Made by a program: the position numbers and the translations under genes. This document shows positions 10,918 through 22,089 of a DNA stretch of 64,000 nucleotides, piece after piece. The notes under the pieces are model-generated. The model worked only from the letters and a program-made list of their open reading frames with translations, searched no databases and was not told where the DNA came from. Each line of letters begins with the position of its first letter. Within the stretch, counting starts at the first letter, position 1. The stretch comes from Ophioderma brevispina (Eukaryota; Echinodermata; Ophiuroidea; Amphilepidida; Ophiodermatidae), in assembly GCA_023653785.1 (NCBI GenBank), contig JAMKCH010078729.1, forward strand, positions 29,409 to 93,408, given 5' to 3'.

Positions 10918-11531
10918 TATTAAGTTGGTCCATAGGACAGTCTGTGTTAATAAATGTTGTACACCACATTTAGAGATGTTTTTGTTCATAAAATTAAAAG
11001 GAAACATTTTTTGGGTCTAAAATTTCACTGTGGTAATGAGAAAAATATGAACTTTCTTGAGATTACCGTAATTTCCATTTTTATGGAGTAAAGTAAAAAA
11101 AAAAAAAAAAAAAAATTTCATCATGGACGGACATAAACGTAGCATTTCCAGCTCTGCCGTTAAGTCCAATCTGGGATCCCAATTCTAATTACAAAATCGC
11201 TTATTTTGTGATATATACGCATTTTTTAGCATTCTCGTTCACAGGTATAGTTTCCTATATTATTACCAACGTAACTGTGCAAAAATATCAAATTTTGAAA
11301 ATTGGGGCGCTTTTCAAAAAATGTGCCAATATTGCTTTAAGTTGGTCCATAGGACAGTCTGTGTTAATAAATGTTGTACACCACATTTAGAGATGTTTTT
11401 GTTCATAAAATTAAAAGGAAACATTTTTTGGGTCTAAAATTTCACTGTGGTAATGAGAAAAATATGAACTTTCTTGAGATTACCGTAATTTCCATTTTTA
11501 TGGAGTAAAGTAAAAAAAAAAAAAAAAAAAA
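10918..11531. repeat. Local direct duplication (A-B-A) with poly-A ends
   Basis: Segment A (about 200 bp, from TTAAGTTGGTCCATAGGACA to GGAGTAAAGT plus an A-run) occurs at about 10920-11117 and again at about 11336-11531, nearly base for base. Between them lies segment B, which also occurs alone near 47 kb. The very high A/A identity points to a recent duplication. The second A-run is followed directly by a G-run, a junction prone to assembly error. Confidence 0.85.
11122..11341 (+). repeat. Dispersed repeat B, copy 1
   Basis: This block starts GGACATAAACGTAGCATTTCC and runs through CGCTTATTTTGTGATATATA and GGGGCGCTTTTCAAAAAATG to GCTTTAAG. The same ordered blocks occur at about 47064-47271 on the same strand with moderate divergence. 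It carries no recognisable coding motif. Confidence 0.75.
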
Positions 11532-11670
11532 GGGGGGGGGGGATGAGGTTGGCCATCGAGTTAGCCTGCTTTCTATTTAAAGGTGGGTATCTTGTATGAG
11601 CACTTAACATATACAATAAAATACTCCCTCTTTCATCTTGGCACTCTCTAATACCACAAATTACCATAAA

Positions 11671-11965
11671 ATTCTAAAGTGTGTTCTGTGACTACCAGAG
11701 GCCACCGAATTTACAGTGTGCTAAATACCTTAACCCTTAAAGAGACGGGCTTTTTGGACCCATCTCACTGCCGGGGGGATTCTGCCACTCCCCCCTAGTA
11801 TCTCGGAAACTGATTGATGAACTATCATATGTGTGGTACCAATGGATAGCTATGACCCTCACGAGTCCATTGATACCAAAAAAAGTACAAACATACCTTA
11901 TATCAAAGTGATTCTAAAGTGTGTTCTGTGACTACCAGAGGCCACAGAATTTACAGTGTGCTAAA
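11671..11965. repeat. 55-bp direct repeats flanking a repeat-derived insert
   Basis: ATTCTAAAGTGTGTTCTGTG and the next 35 bases occur at 11671-11725 and at 11911-11965 with one visible mismatch. The roughly 185 bp between them ends in a block (TACCAATGGATAGCTATG ... CCATTGATACC) shared with sequence near 55200 and 61090. Either the repeat arrived with a duplication of 55 bp, or this is a remnant of a short tandem array. Confidence 0.7.
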
Positions 11966-13423
11966 AAATAACCTACGAGAATTCTACAGACTTGTCCTTC
12001 ACATTCAGTCTTTCCTGCAAATTTAAAATATTTTGACTCTTTCCGTTGGATCACTGATAGTGTCTTTAAATGACTAATGAAGAAAAACTTCATATTATCA
12101 CTTGTGTACAAAAACACTTTCATAGGCTCCAAGACAGACATAATATTGTAGCTTAATGGCTTTGATGCGTCCTTTCTTGCCACATCCTGGTGATTTATGT
12201 TCATCAATTTATTACGTCTCTGTAAGTGATTTGTTTGCTTCACCTGAAGGCATTGACGTCACATCGCCGGTAATTTAGAGGCAAGTTTTAAAGTGTTTAA
12301 CTGTTTAATATTTGGTATGCAGTTTTTTGCAATTTATAATCCAAGCTGCTTTCAATCTGTAATTCACCAAATATCATGGAATGGTTCAATTCAGCATAAA
12401 AATTTCATCAAGGAAAAGGTCATATGGCAATTTCTATATGAAGCTAAACAACAACATTACTTTTAGGCAAGTGGTGTACTCAGGCTGAAAATATTATTTT
12501 ACCATCTCTCTACTTATTCCACTCTCACAGATGTTTGTATGTTTTGTTTCATTTAGTTGGAAGGAGAATCGTAATCCCTCAAATTTTTTTTTTAATTATG
12601 AGAATTTTTTGTTTAAAAAGTTCAACTAGTAAAAATATGGACGACTTTCTACAATGTGACTTCTCACATTTGTTTTTAATTTTTGGCTTGTTTGCTTTGT
12701 TTTTGCAAGGTTTTTTCTACACTGAAAGTTTAAAATGAGTCCTTGTTTTGATTGCCTTGCTCAAGACAAGTTGAATGCTACTCTAGCCACACTCTGACCA
12801 GTACATAGTGCATGTAGCAAACTATTGATACATGTAGTTGTTATATGACATAATCTGTCAAAGAAGAAAAAATGCGTAGGGAACCATCTCAAAAAAACAC
12901 TGACCTAAGACTCTTTTGAACCTTTTTTCCATTCCAAAAATGTGGTTTTGAAAATGCATTAATTTTGACATTTTTTGGAGAAAAAAATGAACTCTGAGCA
13001 CCAATTAAAACTCGGAGAACTAGGTTAAGGGAAAAAGTTGTCTCAGCAATGTTCCCTCACATAGATATAAAAATCACTTTTACCACATTTGTTTTTTAAG
13101 GTTTTCAAGAATTTTTTGTAATTAGCTGGTCAAGAAAAAATTAGCCATGAAGCATTCAATAAAAGATGCCAAAAATGAAAGTTAACAAAAAAATGTAGCT
13201 TTTTTGACAAAAATTAAAAAAAATACATAGCAACTTTTATGGGTTTCAACTTCAGGAAACTGAGACTTTTTTTTTGCTTAACAGTATTGCATCTTGTGAA
13301 ACTTGATAAAACTTACTTTATATGAAGTAAGTAATACGAAAGTGTCTGAATTTTTTTGACATGATATTCTAATACAAAAAAATACTTTACCCTATACAAA
13401 CAACCAAAAAACTCACTAAAAAA
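11966..13423. other. AT-rich intergenic, nothing recognised
   Basis: Homopolymer-rich A/T sequence. No protein-like frame or structured repeat was seen. Confidence 0.45.
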
Positions 13424-13500
13424 ACTCAATGAGCTGAGGCTAGAAATTGCCTCGTGGGAGATAGGCTAGAAACCAAAAAGACTGTTAGAGATAGGGGTAC
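13424..13500 (+). repeat. SINE family S1, internally deleted copy
   Basis: It shares the 5' start of family S1 (CTCAATGAGCTGAGGCTAGAAAT) and then jumps directly to the 3' end (GGGAGATAGGCTAGAAACCA ... ACTGTTAGAG). The whole promoter region is missing. It lies about 55 bp upstream of a full copy and is probably a deletion derivative. Confidence 0.6.
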
Positions 13501-13552
13501 CCTTCCTTTTTTCCAGGTAAAGGTACCCTATTCATGACCAAAACTCACTAAA

Positions 13553-13825
13553 ACTCAATGAGCTGCGGTTAGAAATGCACTAAGTCCCAAAAAGATGCGA
13601 TGATGTATCGTTACCAACATCAGATGGGCACGAAATGCTGGCTGGGCCAGCGACTCCCTCATGGCTTGCCAGCCTGCTAATGGAATGGTGCGCCGGCGGC
13701 CCGGGTTCAAATCCCGCTACGGATGTCCAATCTTCTTCGGCTTCTGTCCCGGTACCCCTACTCTTCCTCTCGGGAGATAAGGAGGCTAGAAACCAAAAGA
13801 CTGATAGGGTTAGAAGTGCCATTTT
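13553..13825 (+). repeat. tRNA-derived SINE, family S1, copy B
   Basis: Collinear with copy A at 9961-10218: CAATGAGCTG start, AAATGCACTAAGTCC, GGGCACGAAATGCTGG, GGCTTGCCAGCCTG, box B CCCGGGTTCAAATCCCG, pyrimidine-rich stretch, then GGAGGCTAGAAACCAAAAGA and a tail GATAGGGTTAG. Divergence from copy A is mostly small indels. Confidence 0.75.
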
Positions 13826-13844
13826 TATATGAATATATTATGCA

Positions 13845-14013
13845 AATAATAATCAATGAGCTAGATGGCGTTAGTTAAACAACAAGCTTGAGCGAGTGAT
13901 GACTTGGTTAACTTATCTCGAGCGGCCTTTAGGCAGTGAGAGAAAGTTAACCCAGTTATCAAGCGCGAAAGCCGTTATTTTCACGAATCGCCATCATAGC
14001 GAATTGATTATTA
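13845..14013. repeat. Foldback repeat with AT ends and CG-rich interior
   Basis: The left arm TAATAATCAATGAGCTAGATGGCG is answered by CGCCATCATAGCGAATTGATTATTA on the right, and inner blocks GGTTAACTT/AAGTTAACC also pair. The layout is like the foldbacks at 1.05-1.59 kb, but sequence similarity to them is not clear. Confidence 0.65.
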
Positions 14014-14020
14014 CTATACC

Positions 14021-15818
14021 ACTTAAGTATGTATATAAATAACATTTTAAAACAATTTTTTTGTTAACACATGCTAAAAATGGGGATTGATAACGAAATA
14101 ATTTGTCGCCATTTAAATTTAACATATTTAAAAACACTTTTGTCCTTGTCATCATCTAGTGACGGTTAACCAAACCAAATGGTTTATTGATGCTCTGGCC
14201 ATTAACCTTCCAGTAACTAGAGCGTTAAAGCTAACGGATTGATCATTGCTTTACTAAATACAAAGCACAGAATTACTATTGTTTTGGTTTGTCCTTGGAG
14301 TAGGATTTGAATGAAAGAAATAACAAGCCTATACGGAAGAAGACTATGAATAGACTATCTTGAACTGATGACCCATCGTTGTTGTAGTCATATTTTGTAA
14401 TATCTTTTATGTGTATTGGGTGATGTCGACAATTGTGGAAACAGCATTTGATTTAAAAAATGGAAATAACGGCGTAGGATGGGGAGCTTCGGCAAATTTT
14501 TGATCTCAAGAGGGTTTTACTGACTTAGTTTTTTTTTGGGGGGGGTAGAACCTTATATATCACCAGTGTTTGGCAGAATCACTTACAATGTTTATGGGTA
14601 GATTTTTGTTGTTTGTTTTTCATTTTTGTCTTCTTACAATTACCCTTAAGGAATTGCCCTTCTGCATACAAAATTTGAAATGACAGTATGAAATCAAATC
14701 TGAATATCGAAATTATATCATAATAGTTTGCTGTTGTAGAAAATAATAATTGTGTCATGTCTATTTAAATGGGAAAATGTTTATGTAAAGAGCATCATTT
14801 TTAGTTCATTTACAGTAGCATACCGCTCTATATTTCACCATACGTTCATAGTTTTTGACGCCATAGAATTTGTATCTTAAGTTGGCCATCAGTATTATAC
14901 AGATCGCGCCGCTGTATCTAATTGTCAGTACTTGTAATTTCTAGAACTATCTCCGTGACCCGCGCTCAGTTGTGACCCCAGCTCCGAGTGTGCATGTTAT
15001 TAAAAATAACACTCTAGAGCTGTTATTAACAATAAACACCCAGTAGCCTCCGCGATTCGTAGTAGACAACGCACTGGAAAACAATAGATAACAACAAAGG
15101 ACGCAGCACGAGAAGTGTATGTGCTGATAAGTGGCTCTGCTGGCTTCACTTCTCTACCTATCAGTACCGCCCACAATTATGTCCTCATCTCGATCCTCAG
15201 GTATGACAGTTTCTCTACACTGTCAGTACCGTCCCACAAATTATATCCTCAGTCTCATGTAATGACAAGTTAATGTGTTTGATTAATGGGTATATCAGGC
15301 ATCATGATTTCACTGATAAACTGAAGATGTATGGTTACCATTTGCATTATTAAATCTTTTGAATTTGAAGTTTATGAACTCAATTTATCTTCATACACTG
15401 TGTTAGAAAACACTTATATTGCAGTTGGTAAAATAACATAATTTCATAGCAATTTTTCTTGATTTTGACATGAAATTTGACATTATTATAAACTATTTTC
15501 ACTTTAAAATATGCACTGGATAAAGGCACACCTATACTTTGCAATAAGTGATGGCAGAATAACAGCCAAAAATTATTAAATATAATTTTACACTGTTTAA
15601 TATATGATAATTTACTGTCAGTGTGGATGCATCCTTGAACTGCCAGTAAATTACCGTAAGTTTACAAATTTTTAAAAATAGTCTATAATCATACTTGATG
15701 ATATTAGTTTTATTTATGTTATTAAACTCTTTTGAACTAAAGGATGTATTTGTACATTTGTCCAGTGTTCTTTATGATTTTAAAGAATTGACAAGAATGT
15801 CCATTTGATAGCAAGAAA
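14021..15818. other. Intergenic; short duplication at about 15144-15262
   Basis: No gene was seen. At about 15149-15256 a roughly 58-bp unit (TATCAGTACCGCCCACAA ... TCCTCA) is repeated in slightly altered form. Otherwise the sequence is AT-rich and unstructured. Confidence 0.4.
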
Positions 15819-17152
15819 ATACCGTATATCCTCTAATAAACGCCCCCTCTAATAAACGCCCCCACTGTTTTTGTGATGAAAAGAACCCTCCAAATAAATC
15901 CCCCCCCCCAAAAAAGTACATGTATGGATACATACTACGTGAACATCGTATTCTTACTTATAACACAACACAAGAAAATTCACCCAGGCTCATTCTGACT
16001 CCTCAACAAGCCTGGACGCGCAGAATTTCACAGTAAATTCACATTTAATACATGACTTTTCACTTCTATCGGCTCAGTATTTTACTTGCAAGTAAAAAAA
16101 AAGCAATGTGATTGTTCTCCCCTACGTTTAACAATACCTGATCAATGTCAATGAGTGACCTCCTGGACCAATGCAACCTTTTATGATTGCAATAAATTCT
16201 GGAAACCCCAGAGAGACCCCGTTGCCATGGTTGCGGTGCGGGCTTCCTCCTAAGAGATCGATTAATGTCAACAGAGCGGCAAACATCAAAAAACATTTGG
16301 ATGATTGGCAAGTTTCATTTCAACCTCTGTCAAGATCATTACGATAAAACTAATTAAAATAACACCAAGTGGCAAACCAACGTCAAGTAAAAAATTAAAA
16401 TAACCTTAAATATATATAGAAATAATCTTCATAATAAATTCAGATCAAGGACTTAAATTGGGAGAAAAATATTAAGAAAAAAAAACAACTTAAACGCACA
16501 TGGCTGGAAATCCCTGCCGAGTCAACATGGGAACCCCGTCCCTGGGATTCCCCTCTGGGAAAATGATGCGGCCGATTTATAAAAGCTTTGTATCGATTTG
16601 TAATTGAAATTGACCGAAGACGCATTGTCCAAACATTTGCAAGTACAGTAAAGTGAGTGTAAGGCACTAGAACTTGTGTTTAGTTGGAGTAGGTTAAGTA
16701 AAATACAACTTTTGTTTTTAGCACTGGAAAATACGGGTGGAACTGTTTTTTGGTTCTCGCAAATGTTCGGTGCGAACTTAGGTGAATTGGGTTCGCGGCG
16801 AATTTCCGGCCCTGCAGATTGACTTCTTCCATGAAAGATGATCCGAACGCAAGAAATTGAGGCCGGACGCAATTTTTTTTACTAGAGTGAAAACTTGTGC
16901 ATCCATTTGGATACGCGATTTTCAGAGCTTAACGGGAACCCTGACGGGCAACATCGATACTCCAAGCCAGCTGGAGGACTAGAAGTAACCTTGCAAACTT
17001 ACCCTTCATTCTACCACAAAGACGTTAATGGGTCGGCTGAAAACACTCAAAAATTAAAAGGTAAATATTTCATCTGAAAATTCACCCCGAATAAAGGCCC
17101 CCCTTTTTAGAAATCACCGCCCCCGATGCGTTTATTAGAGGATATACGGTAT
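15819..17152. mobile_element. Non-autonomous DNA transposon, 1.33 kb, with terminal inverted repeats
   Basis: The left end ATACCGTATATCCTCTAATA continues AACG, and the right end is its exact reverse complement (17129-17152), giving a 24-bp perfect TIR. Just inside the left end the subterminal motif AATAAACGCCCC is repeated in several variants, and the right end has matching GGCCCCCC and CACCGCCCCC blocks. Interior frames (up to about 116 codons on the minus strand) show no transposase motif, so it is probably an internally replaced or deletion derivative. The superfamily is not assigned; a TA target duplication is possible but ambiguous within the AT-rich end. Confidence 0.8.
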
Positions 17153-17159
17153 AACATAA

Positions 17160-17480
17160 GTGTGCATGTTAGAAAGGAAATGAAAAATGATCCGGTCTCT
17201 GTCTTTCTGTCTGTGTCTATTTTCTCGGAGCCGAGGTCCGCACGTTCCTGAAACTTGGTGGGTATGTGCCCCTTGACCGAGCCCGAGACCGAGTTTGTAT
17301 TGTTAGTGGATCAAATGTCATCAGGGGTCATTCAAGGTCAAGAAGGTCAAATTGGTAAACATTGGTGTATACACATGAAACTTCTGTGGGATGCAATTTG
17401 CTGTACCAGTAATTCAAGCCTTGATCGCGAAACTCAGGTGACGCGAAACCCGGGGACCGCCCTATTAACTAATATTGAAC
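17160..17480 (+). repeat. Dispersed repeat with spaced AGGTCA/GGGTCA half-sites
   Basis: The segment includes CTCGGAGCCGAGGTCCGCAC and then GGGGTCATTCAAGGTCAAGA followed by AGGTCA, that is three nuclear-receptor-type half-sites in direct orientation spaced 4 and 3 bases apart. Its style resembles the arrays near 28 and 51 kb. No coding evidence supports the open frame across it. Confidence 0.4.
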
Positions 17481-19029
17481 AATTATTTTGGAAAGTATTT
17501 GAGTGGCTGGTGAAAGTGAACAACAACAACAAAACAGTGCCAGATCTGAAGCACAACCTGCATTACATGTATTAGTGCTCTAACTAATGAAACTACATGG
17601 ATGTGGGGACATTACATCAAAGTATTTGTTGAAATTTTGGTATTAAAGCAGCTTATAAAAGGTGCTTGTCGCATTCCTATACGAAGGCATCATAATGGGG
17701 CATTAAATACACACGGGCAGTTGGCCTGTGAGCATAGGTAAATTTAAAAGTCCAATTTAAAAATATTTGCAAGTGACTACTGTGGGTGCTTGCCATTCCA
17801 GCTTGCAGACAAGCCATCTGGAATGTGACCTTCAGTATGTGGGATTCCTGAATAGTTTTTAATGTAAGGCTGCAAGCTTGACTGATTTTTGCATCAAAAT
17901 ATGCAGTGTTGTTAATGTTTGTAGATTGTCCCTGTTGAAATATTTTTCCATCAAATGAAAATGAGAAAATTGCACATGATCAAAATGAAAACATGTACCC
18001 TCAAGAAATGATGAATGCAATGGCTTGTAGTAATGTATGACTATTATCATGCACAAATTACCATGCATTTGCTTGCATTGACAAAAGGCAACCACTAAAC
18101 AGTTTCAGTATGAATTTTTGCTTTCTCATGGGAATTGGTTATGTCATGATGAATTTAAAAAATGCCCTTTCATGTTACTCTGATAGGAATTGTCATTACT
18201 CCACATTAGAGTCATCAAAATGCCATCAGTGAATTGTTAGGCCAATAAAGTCAATGTTAGGTTTCCCGTACAATTTTTGCAATCCATCATGAGGCAACTC
18301 TTTCATGTTTTTTTTTTTTTCATTAATTTATTATGCATATTTTGAATAAACAGCAATTTCACCAACCAATTCAGCGTGCTATAATAGCTAAAATATTGTG
18401 TCAAATTGCCACCATACCTTTAAAAATGGTTTTGCAACTGTTCTTTGGGTTAAACTAAAATCTACTAAATTCCATTCACAGATGTGGATCACAAGAAGAA
18501 ACCTTGAGATTGTTTCTTTAACATACAAAATAAAAATGAACTTTTTAGAGATTTCAGCATCTCAAATGCGAAGCAAAAATCATAACGCGGGCAGATTACG
18601 GAACATAAAATCGCTTTCATACTCCTATCTTTAGAGCAGTATCCCCGTTGGACTGTCATAATGATATGAGTTTGTCACAAGACATAGACCAAAATGCCAG
18701 TCCAAAAGATTCAATTGTGCTAAATGGTGATATTGGACAAAAATGGGAAATGATAAAAGGTAGAAAGGATGACCGGTAATATAAAAGATAAACATAAAAA
18801 GTGGCAAATTTTCACCTTGATTAATCTATAATAAAATCTAACAACCCTAAGCTTATGCAGAAAAAGAGTGAGATTTTCTAAATGTGCATATTAAATATAT
18901 CTAGCAGAGTAGATTTGTGACAAATTGTTGCAACTTTTGCATTGATGCAAAATCTAAGAAACTTGGCACAGAGTTAAGGCAGATCCAGCAGAAGTATTTT
19001 AGCTAATGGAGCATTTCTTGTGTTTTCAC
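17481..19029. other. Intergenic, nothing recognised
   Basis: AT-rich. No domain-bearing frame, tRNA-like motif or palindrome was found. Confidence 0.4.
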
Positions 19030-19245
19030 AGTGAGGGATATGACAAGTTTGAAAAACAACTCCATCTTGTTTAGTCTCAGGCGGGGGTGAAAATAATTGT
19101 CAGATGAAATGCATAAAGCATGACACTTTGCACAAAATGATCAAAACAACATTCTAAACCTTTTCAGGGGTGGAGCCAAAATTACTCTCTATAGTATCGC
19201 AATTGTTGCTAGCAACGCATTTTCTTAGCAAACGGTACATCGGAT
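19030..19245 (-). repeat. Dispersed repeat C, copy 1 (minus)
   Basis: Read on the minus strand, blocks TTGCTAGCAAC, TTTGGCTCCACCCCTGAAAA, GTCATGCTTT and CACCC..CGCCT.AGACTA occur in the same order as on the plus strand at about 23220-23395. The two copies are about 4 kb apart in opposite orientation. Confidence 0.6.
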
Positions 19246-19879
19246 GCTATGGACCAATGATATTCAATGACTAGAATGTATTTTAGTAATCTACAAATTC
19301 AATTTTCATATCAATATTATTTTGAAGCACTTGCTAACAACACAAGACCAAAGTGCAGTTTGCTAGGCAACATATTTCAATACCAACCAGTAGAAAATTG
19401 CCCGTTTACCACGATTTCTATCAGAACTAACATCATACGTTATTATCAAAACATTCTCTGATCTATTTCACCCTGCACCTTATAAGCTGCTAAACAGAGT
19501 TTCCATTGTTTGTGTCCATCTTCTGATCATTCCTCTTGCTTTCCCTATTTGTTTTAGCATATAATAGTAAGTGAATGAATCTCCTATGGACTATTTAATA
19601 ATATATCCTCATATCCACGACTTTGTTTTATTAATGGAAGGTTTGCATTGTTCTACTTGCGTGGAATATGTGATAATATCAGCTAGCCATCTACCCCTAT
19701 AGCCCGCTACTTCACAAATAACCTCCCCAGCATGAACTAACCTACGCCTGCATGCTTCAAAATGGCAGCCGTTTCCATAGCTATCCAGGGGACTGTTCTA
19801 AATGTGTCCTTTGACAGCGTAAACACAAAAGAAACATTTTGTTTTTTTTTTTTTTAAATTTAATCCCCAAGTTTTAGAT
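19246..19879. other. Intergenic, nothing recognised
   Basis: AT-rich; a T-run at about 19845 precedes the LINE fragment. No gene was seen. Confidence 0.4.
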
Positions 19880-21300
19880 CTAGTTTTGTCCCTAGCTGCG
19901 AATGAGGGTAGCCATATTTCCTCACACTCACGACAATTCTCTCTTACCCCTCCTGCACTTTGCCCGATTAAGCGCATCCTCCATCCTCATCTCAACCCTC
20001 CTACTCTCCTTCCCTACTTGCTTCTTCCATGTCTCTTTGGTCGTCCCCTCCTCCTCGAACCTAACCACCACGAACTCAAGGCTCTTCTTAAAACATGCTC
20101 ACCATCCTCCCAGCACATGCCCATACCAATGTGCACTATTCGCCTTCACCACCCGGTCCACCGCTTCTTCCAACCCCAACATCTGCATCGCGTCTTCATT
20201 CTTCTTCCTATCCATCAACTTCACACCACAACTTTGGAACACTTTTTACCCTAATTACGACAGGTGTTTAGTGAGCAGTAAATGAATGTGCACATTGCAA
20301 TGCATTAGGGGATTGATTCAAAACCCCTGCATTTAAACCATATCCCCCAGGTATAAGAACTCCTTCACCGGTTCCTACCTCATCACAACTTTTCCACCTG
20401 TTCCACCTCATCACCACTTTTCCACCTGTTCACCATCCCTCCAGCTCTTTTTCACATCTTCTGCACACAAACTTTCTAGCCAAGCTTGGGGTCACCCTCT
20501 TCATCTTTGTAATCTCCTATAAATTTTATTTCCCACAGCACACTGAATTTGCTTTTACCCTCTTACTGCATAGGTCTACTTACTCACTGACACACCCCCC
20601 TTCCACCCACTCACCATCACTTTGTGTCTCCCAAGATTCAAACCTTCAGACCCTTACTCTCAAAAGGCCTTCTTCTATTTCACAAATTTCCTCTCAAATT
20701 GCACTTGATCGGTTTTTATAGCCCACCTATCGATACGTTTGGAGGTTTATTGGGACAACAAGCACGAAGAAAATCGCAAACCTTGTTTTGAACTGACCTG
20801 GTACATATCGTCATGCTTTGAATAATCCGTCCACTGCTTTGTATTTTCTGTCGTGCCCGATAGAAATTACTAAATCATCATCTCATTACATAAAGACGGC
20901 GTATTCGGCTTATTCACTTCAGAGGATCTAATGCATTGGTAGCATTCAATATGCAAAAACCTGGGTTAAAAATGAGGGCGCTTCTCTCTGGAAATCTCCT
21001 GTCCTCTTAACATTTCCTTCAGTCCTAATTGTCCACACTTGTCAAAACAAATCATCAGCATACAGTCATCTCGCTCATCAAACTGTCTCTTCCACTCTTG
21101 CAAATATCAGTGGGCTACAGAATAGAACCTTCCTGCTACGCATCGTTCCTAAACTGCCTCAGATCCCACTCTAACTTTTGTCCTTGACTCCTTCATACAA
21201 ACGCATCCCGCTCTAACCATTGCCTCTTGTATAACCCTCTTCTCATTGCCCACTCCATAACTTTCCCCGGGCAGTATCGAAAGCACATACCTCCATACCT
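19880..21300 (-). pseudogene. Broken non-LTR retrotransposon (LINE) reverse transcriptase
   Basis: On the minus strand several conserved LINE ORF2 landmarks appear in the right order although stops and shifts separate them: FDT (about 21275), VMEWAMRRG (about 21250), QEAMVRA and SRTKVRV (about 21190-21230), the catalytic YADDLF (21045-21062), KAFESKGLKV and KVMVSG (about 20600-20670), a Cys motif KFVCRRC (about 20455-20475), LGDM-like (about 20360), WYGHVL (about 20113-20130) and RRRGRPK (20035-20055). About 300 bp of unrelated sequence separates YADD from GLKV. The active enzyme would nick DNA and reverse-transcribe its own RNA (target-primed reverse transcription); this copy cannot be translated. 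The 5' part is missing, and the 3' end lies near 19880. The plus-strand frames here are antisense artefacts. Confidence 0.8.
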
Positions 21301-22089
21301 CTAGACAGCAAAATGCATTTTGCTTTTTTGTTCCAAACCAACGAGAATTAACTCCAGAAGTCTCCAGATTTTCAAGTAGAATTTCCGCGTGCGAAATTGC
21401 ACATGAATCACATGACTCAGGATCAGGAGCTTTGTACGAAATTAGTGCAGGAGACCCTTATGGCTATTGAAACAAAATATTACACAAGATGCCTCATCAA
21501 CCTGTACAACAGAACACGTGAAATGGTCCAATAAAGGCGACAAACATTGAACAAACATGACAAACATTGCATTATAAGTGCCTGAGCTGATATCATACAT
21601 TGAGGAGACCAGAACAAGATGAAGACATAAAGGCTTTCCCAGGATTGCTGATCTTACCAAGCTGTATACGAGAAGCTGATTATCTTCTTGTGTTACTCAA
21701 GACAATATGTCTTAAGACCAATACTTGTGATGATATGTTCCTAAAAATAATGAGTTTTCTTCAAATTGATGGTGTTGACCATACTCTACACATTACTTAG
21801 GTTAACTACGTATTTGTAAAACGTAGTCGAACTTAGATTGTAACTCGTTTATTGTATTAATTACTGGTTTTGAGTCTTGTGTTATTGTTTCTTGCTGTAC
21901 CTGTTTGTTTGGGTAAATGTCAAATAACTACCCAACTGAAACGAAAATGATTGAAAAGAGAGATGTGGTTCATGGCATATGAGATGACATAGGCACTGTC
22001 CCTTCAACAGGTATAGTCTGATCGAGATGAGCAGAGTGTCGTGATGACCTAAATTGCTGATAGGATCCGATATGACTATTTACACAGAC
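21301..22089. other. Unassigned stretch between LINE and SYDR/DNIDHN fragment
   Basis: A 66-codon frame at 21600-21800 (plus) has fairly protein-like composition (DDMFLKIMSFLQIDGVDH) but no recognised motif. It could be an eroded upstream part of the fragment that follows. Confidence 0.25.

Noticed and set aside
16522..16872. 116-codon minus-strand frame inside the TIR element as a transposase
   Set aside because: Too short and without DDE/D or zinc-finger motifs.
19886..20285. Overlapping plus-strand frames of 122 and 127 codons
   Set aside because: They are antisense to the LINE fragment; the minus strand has the conserved motifs (WYGHV, RRRGRPK).
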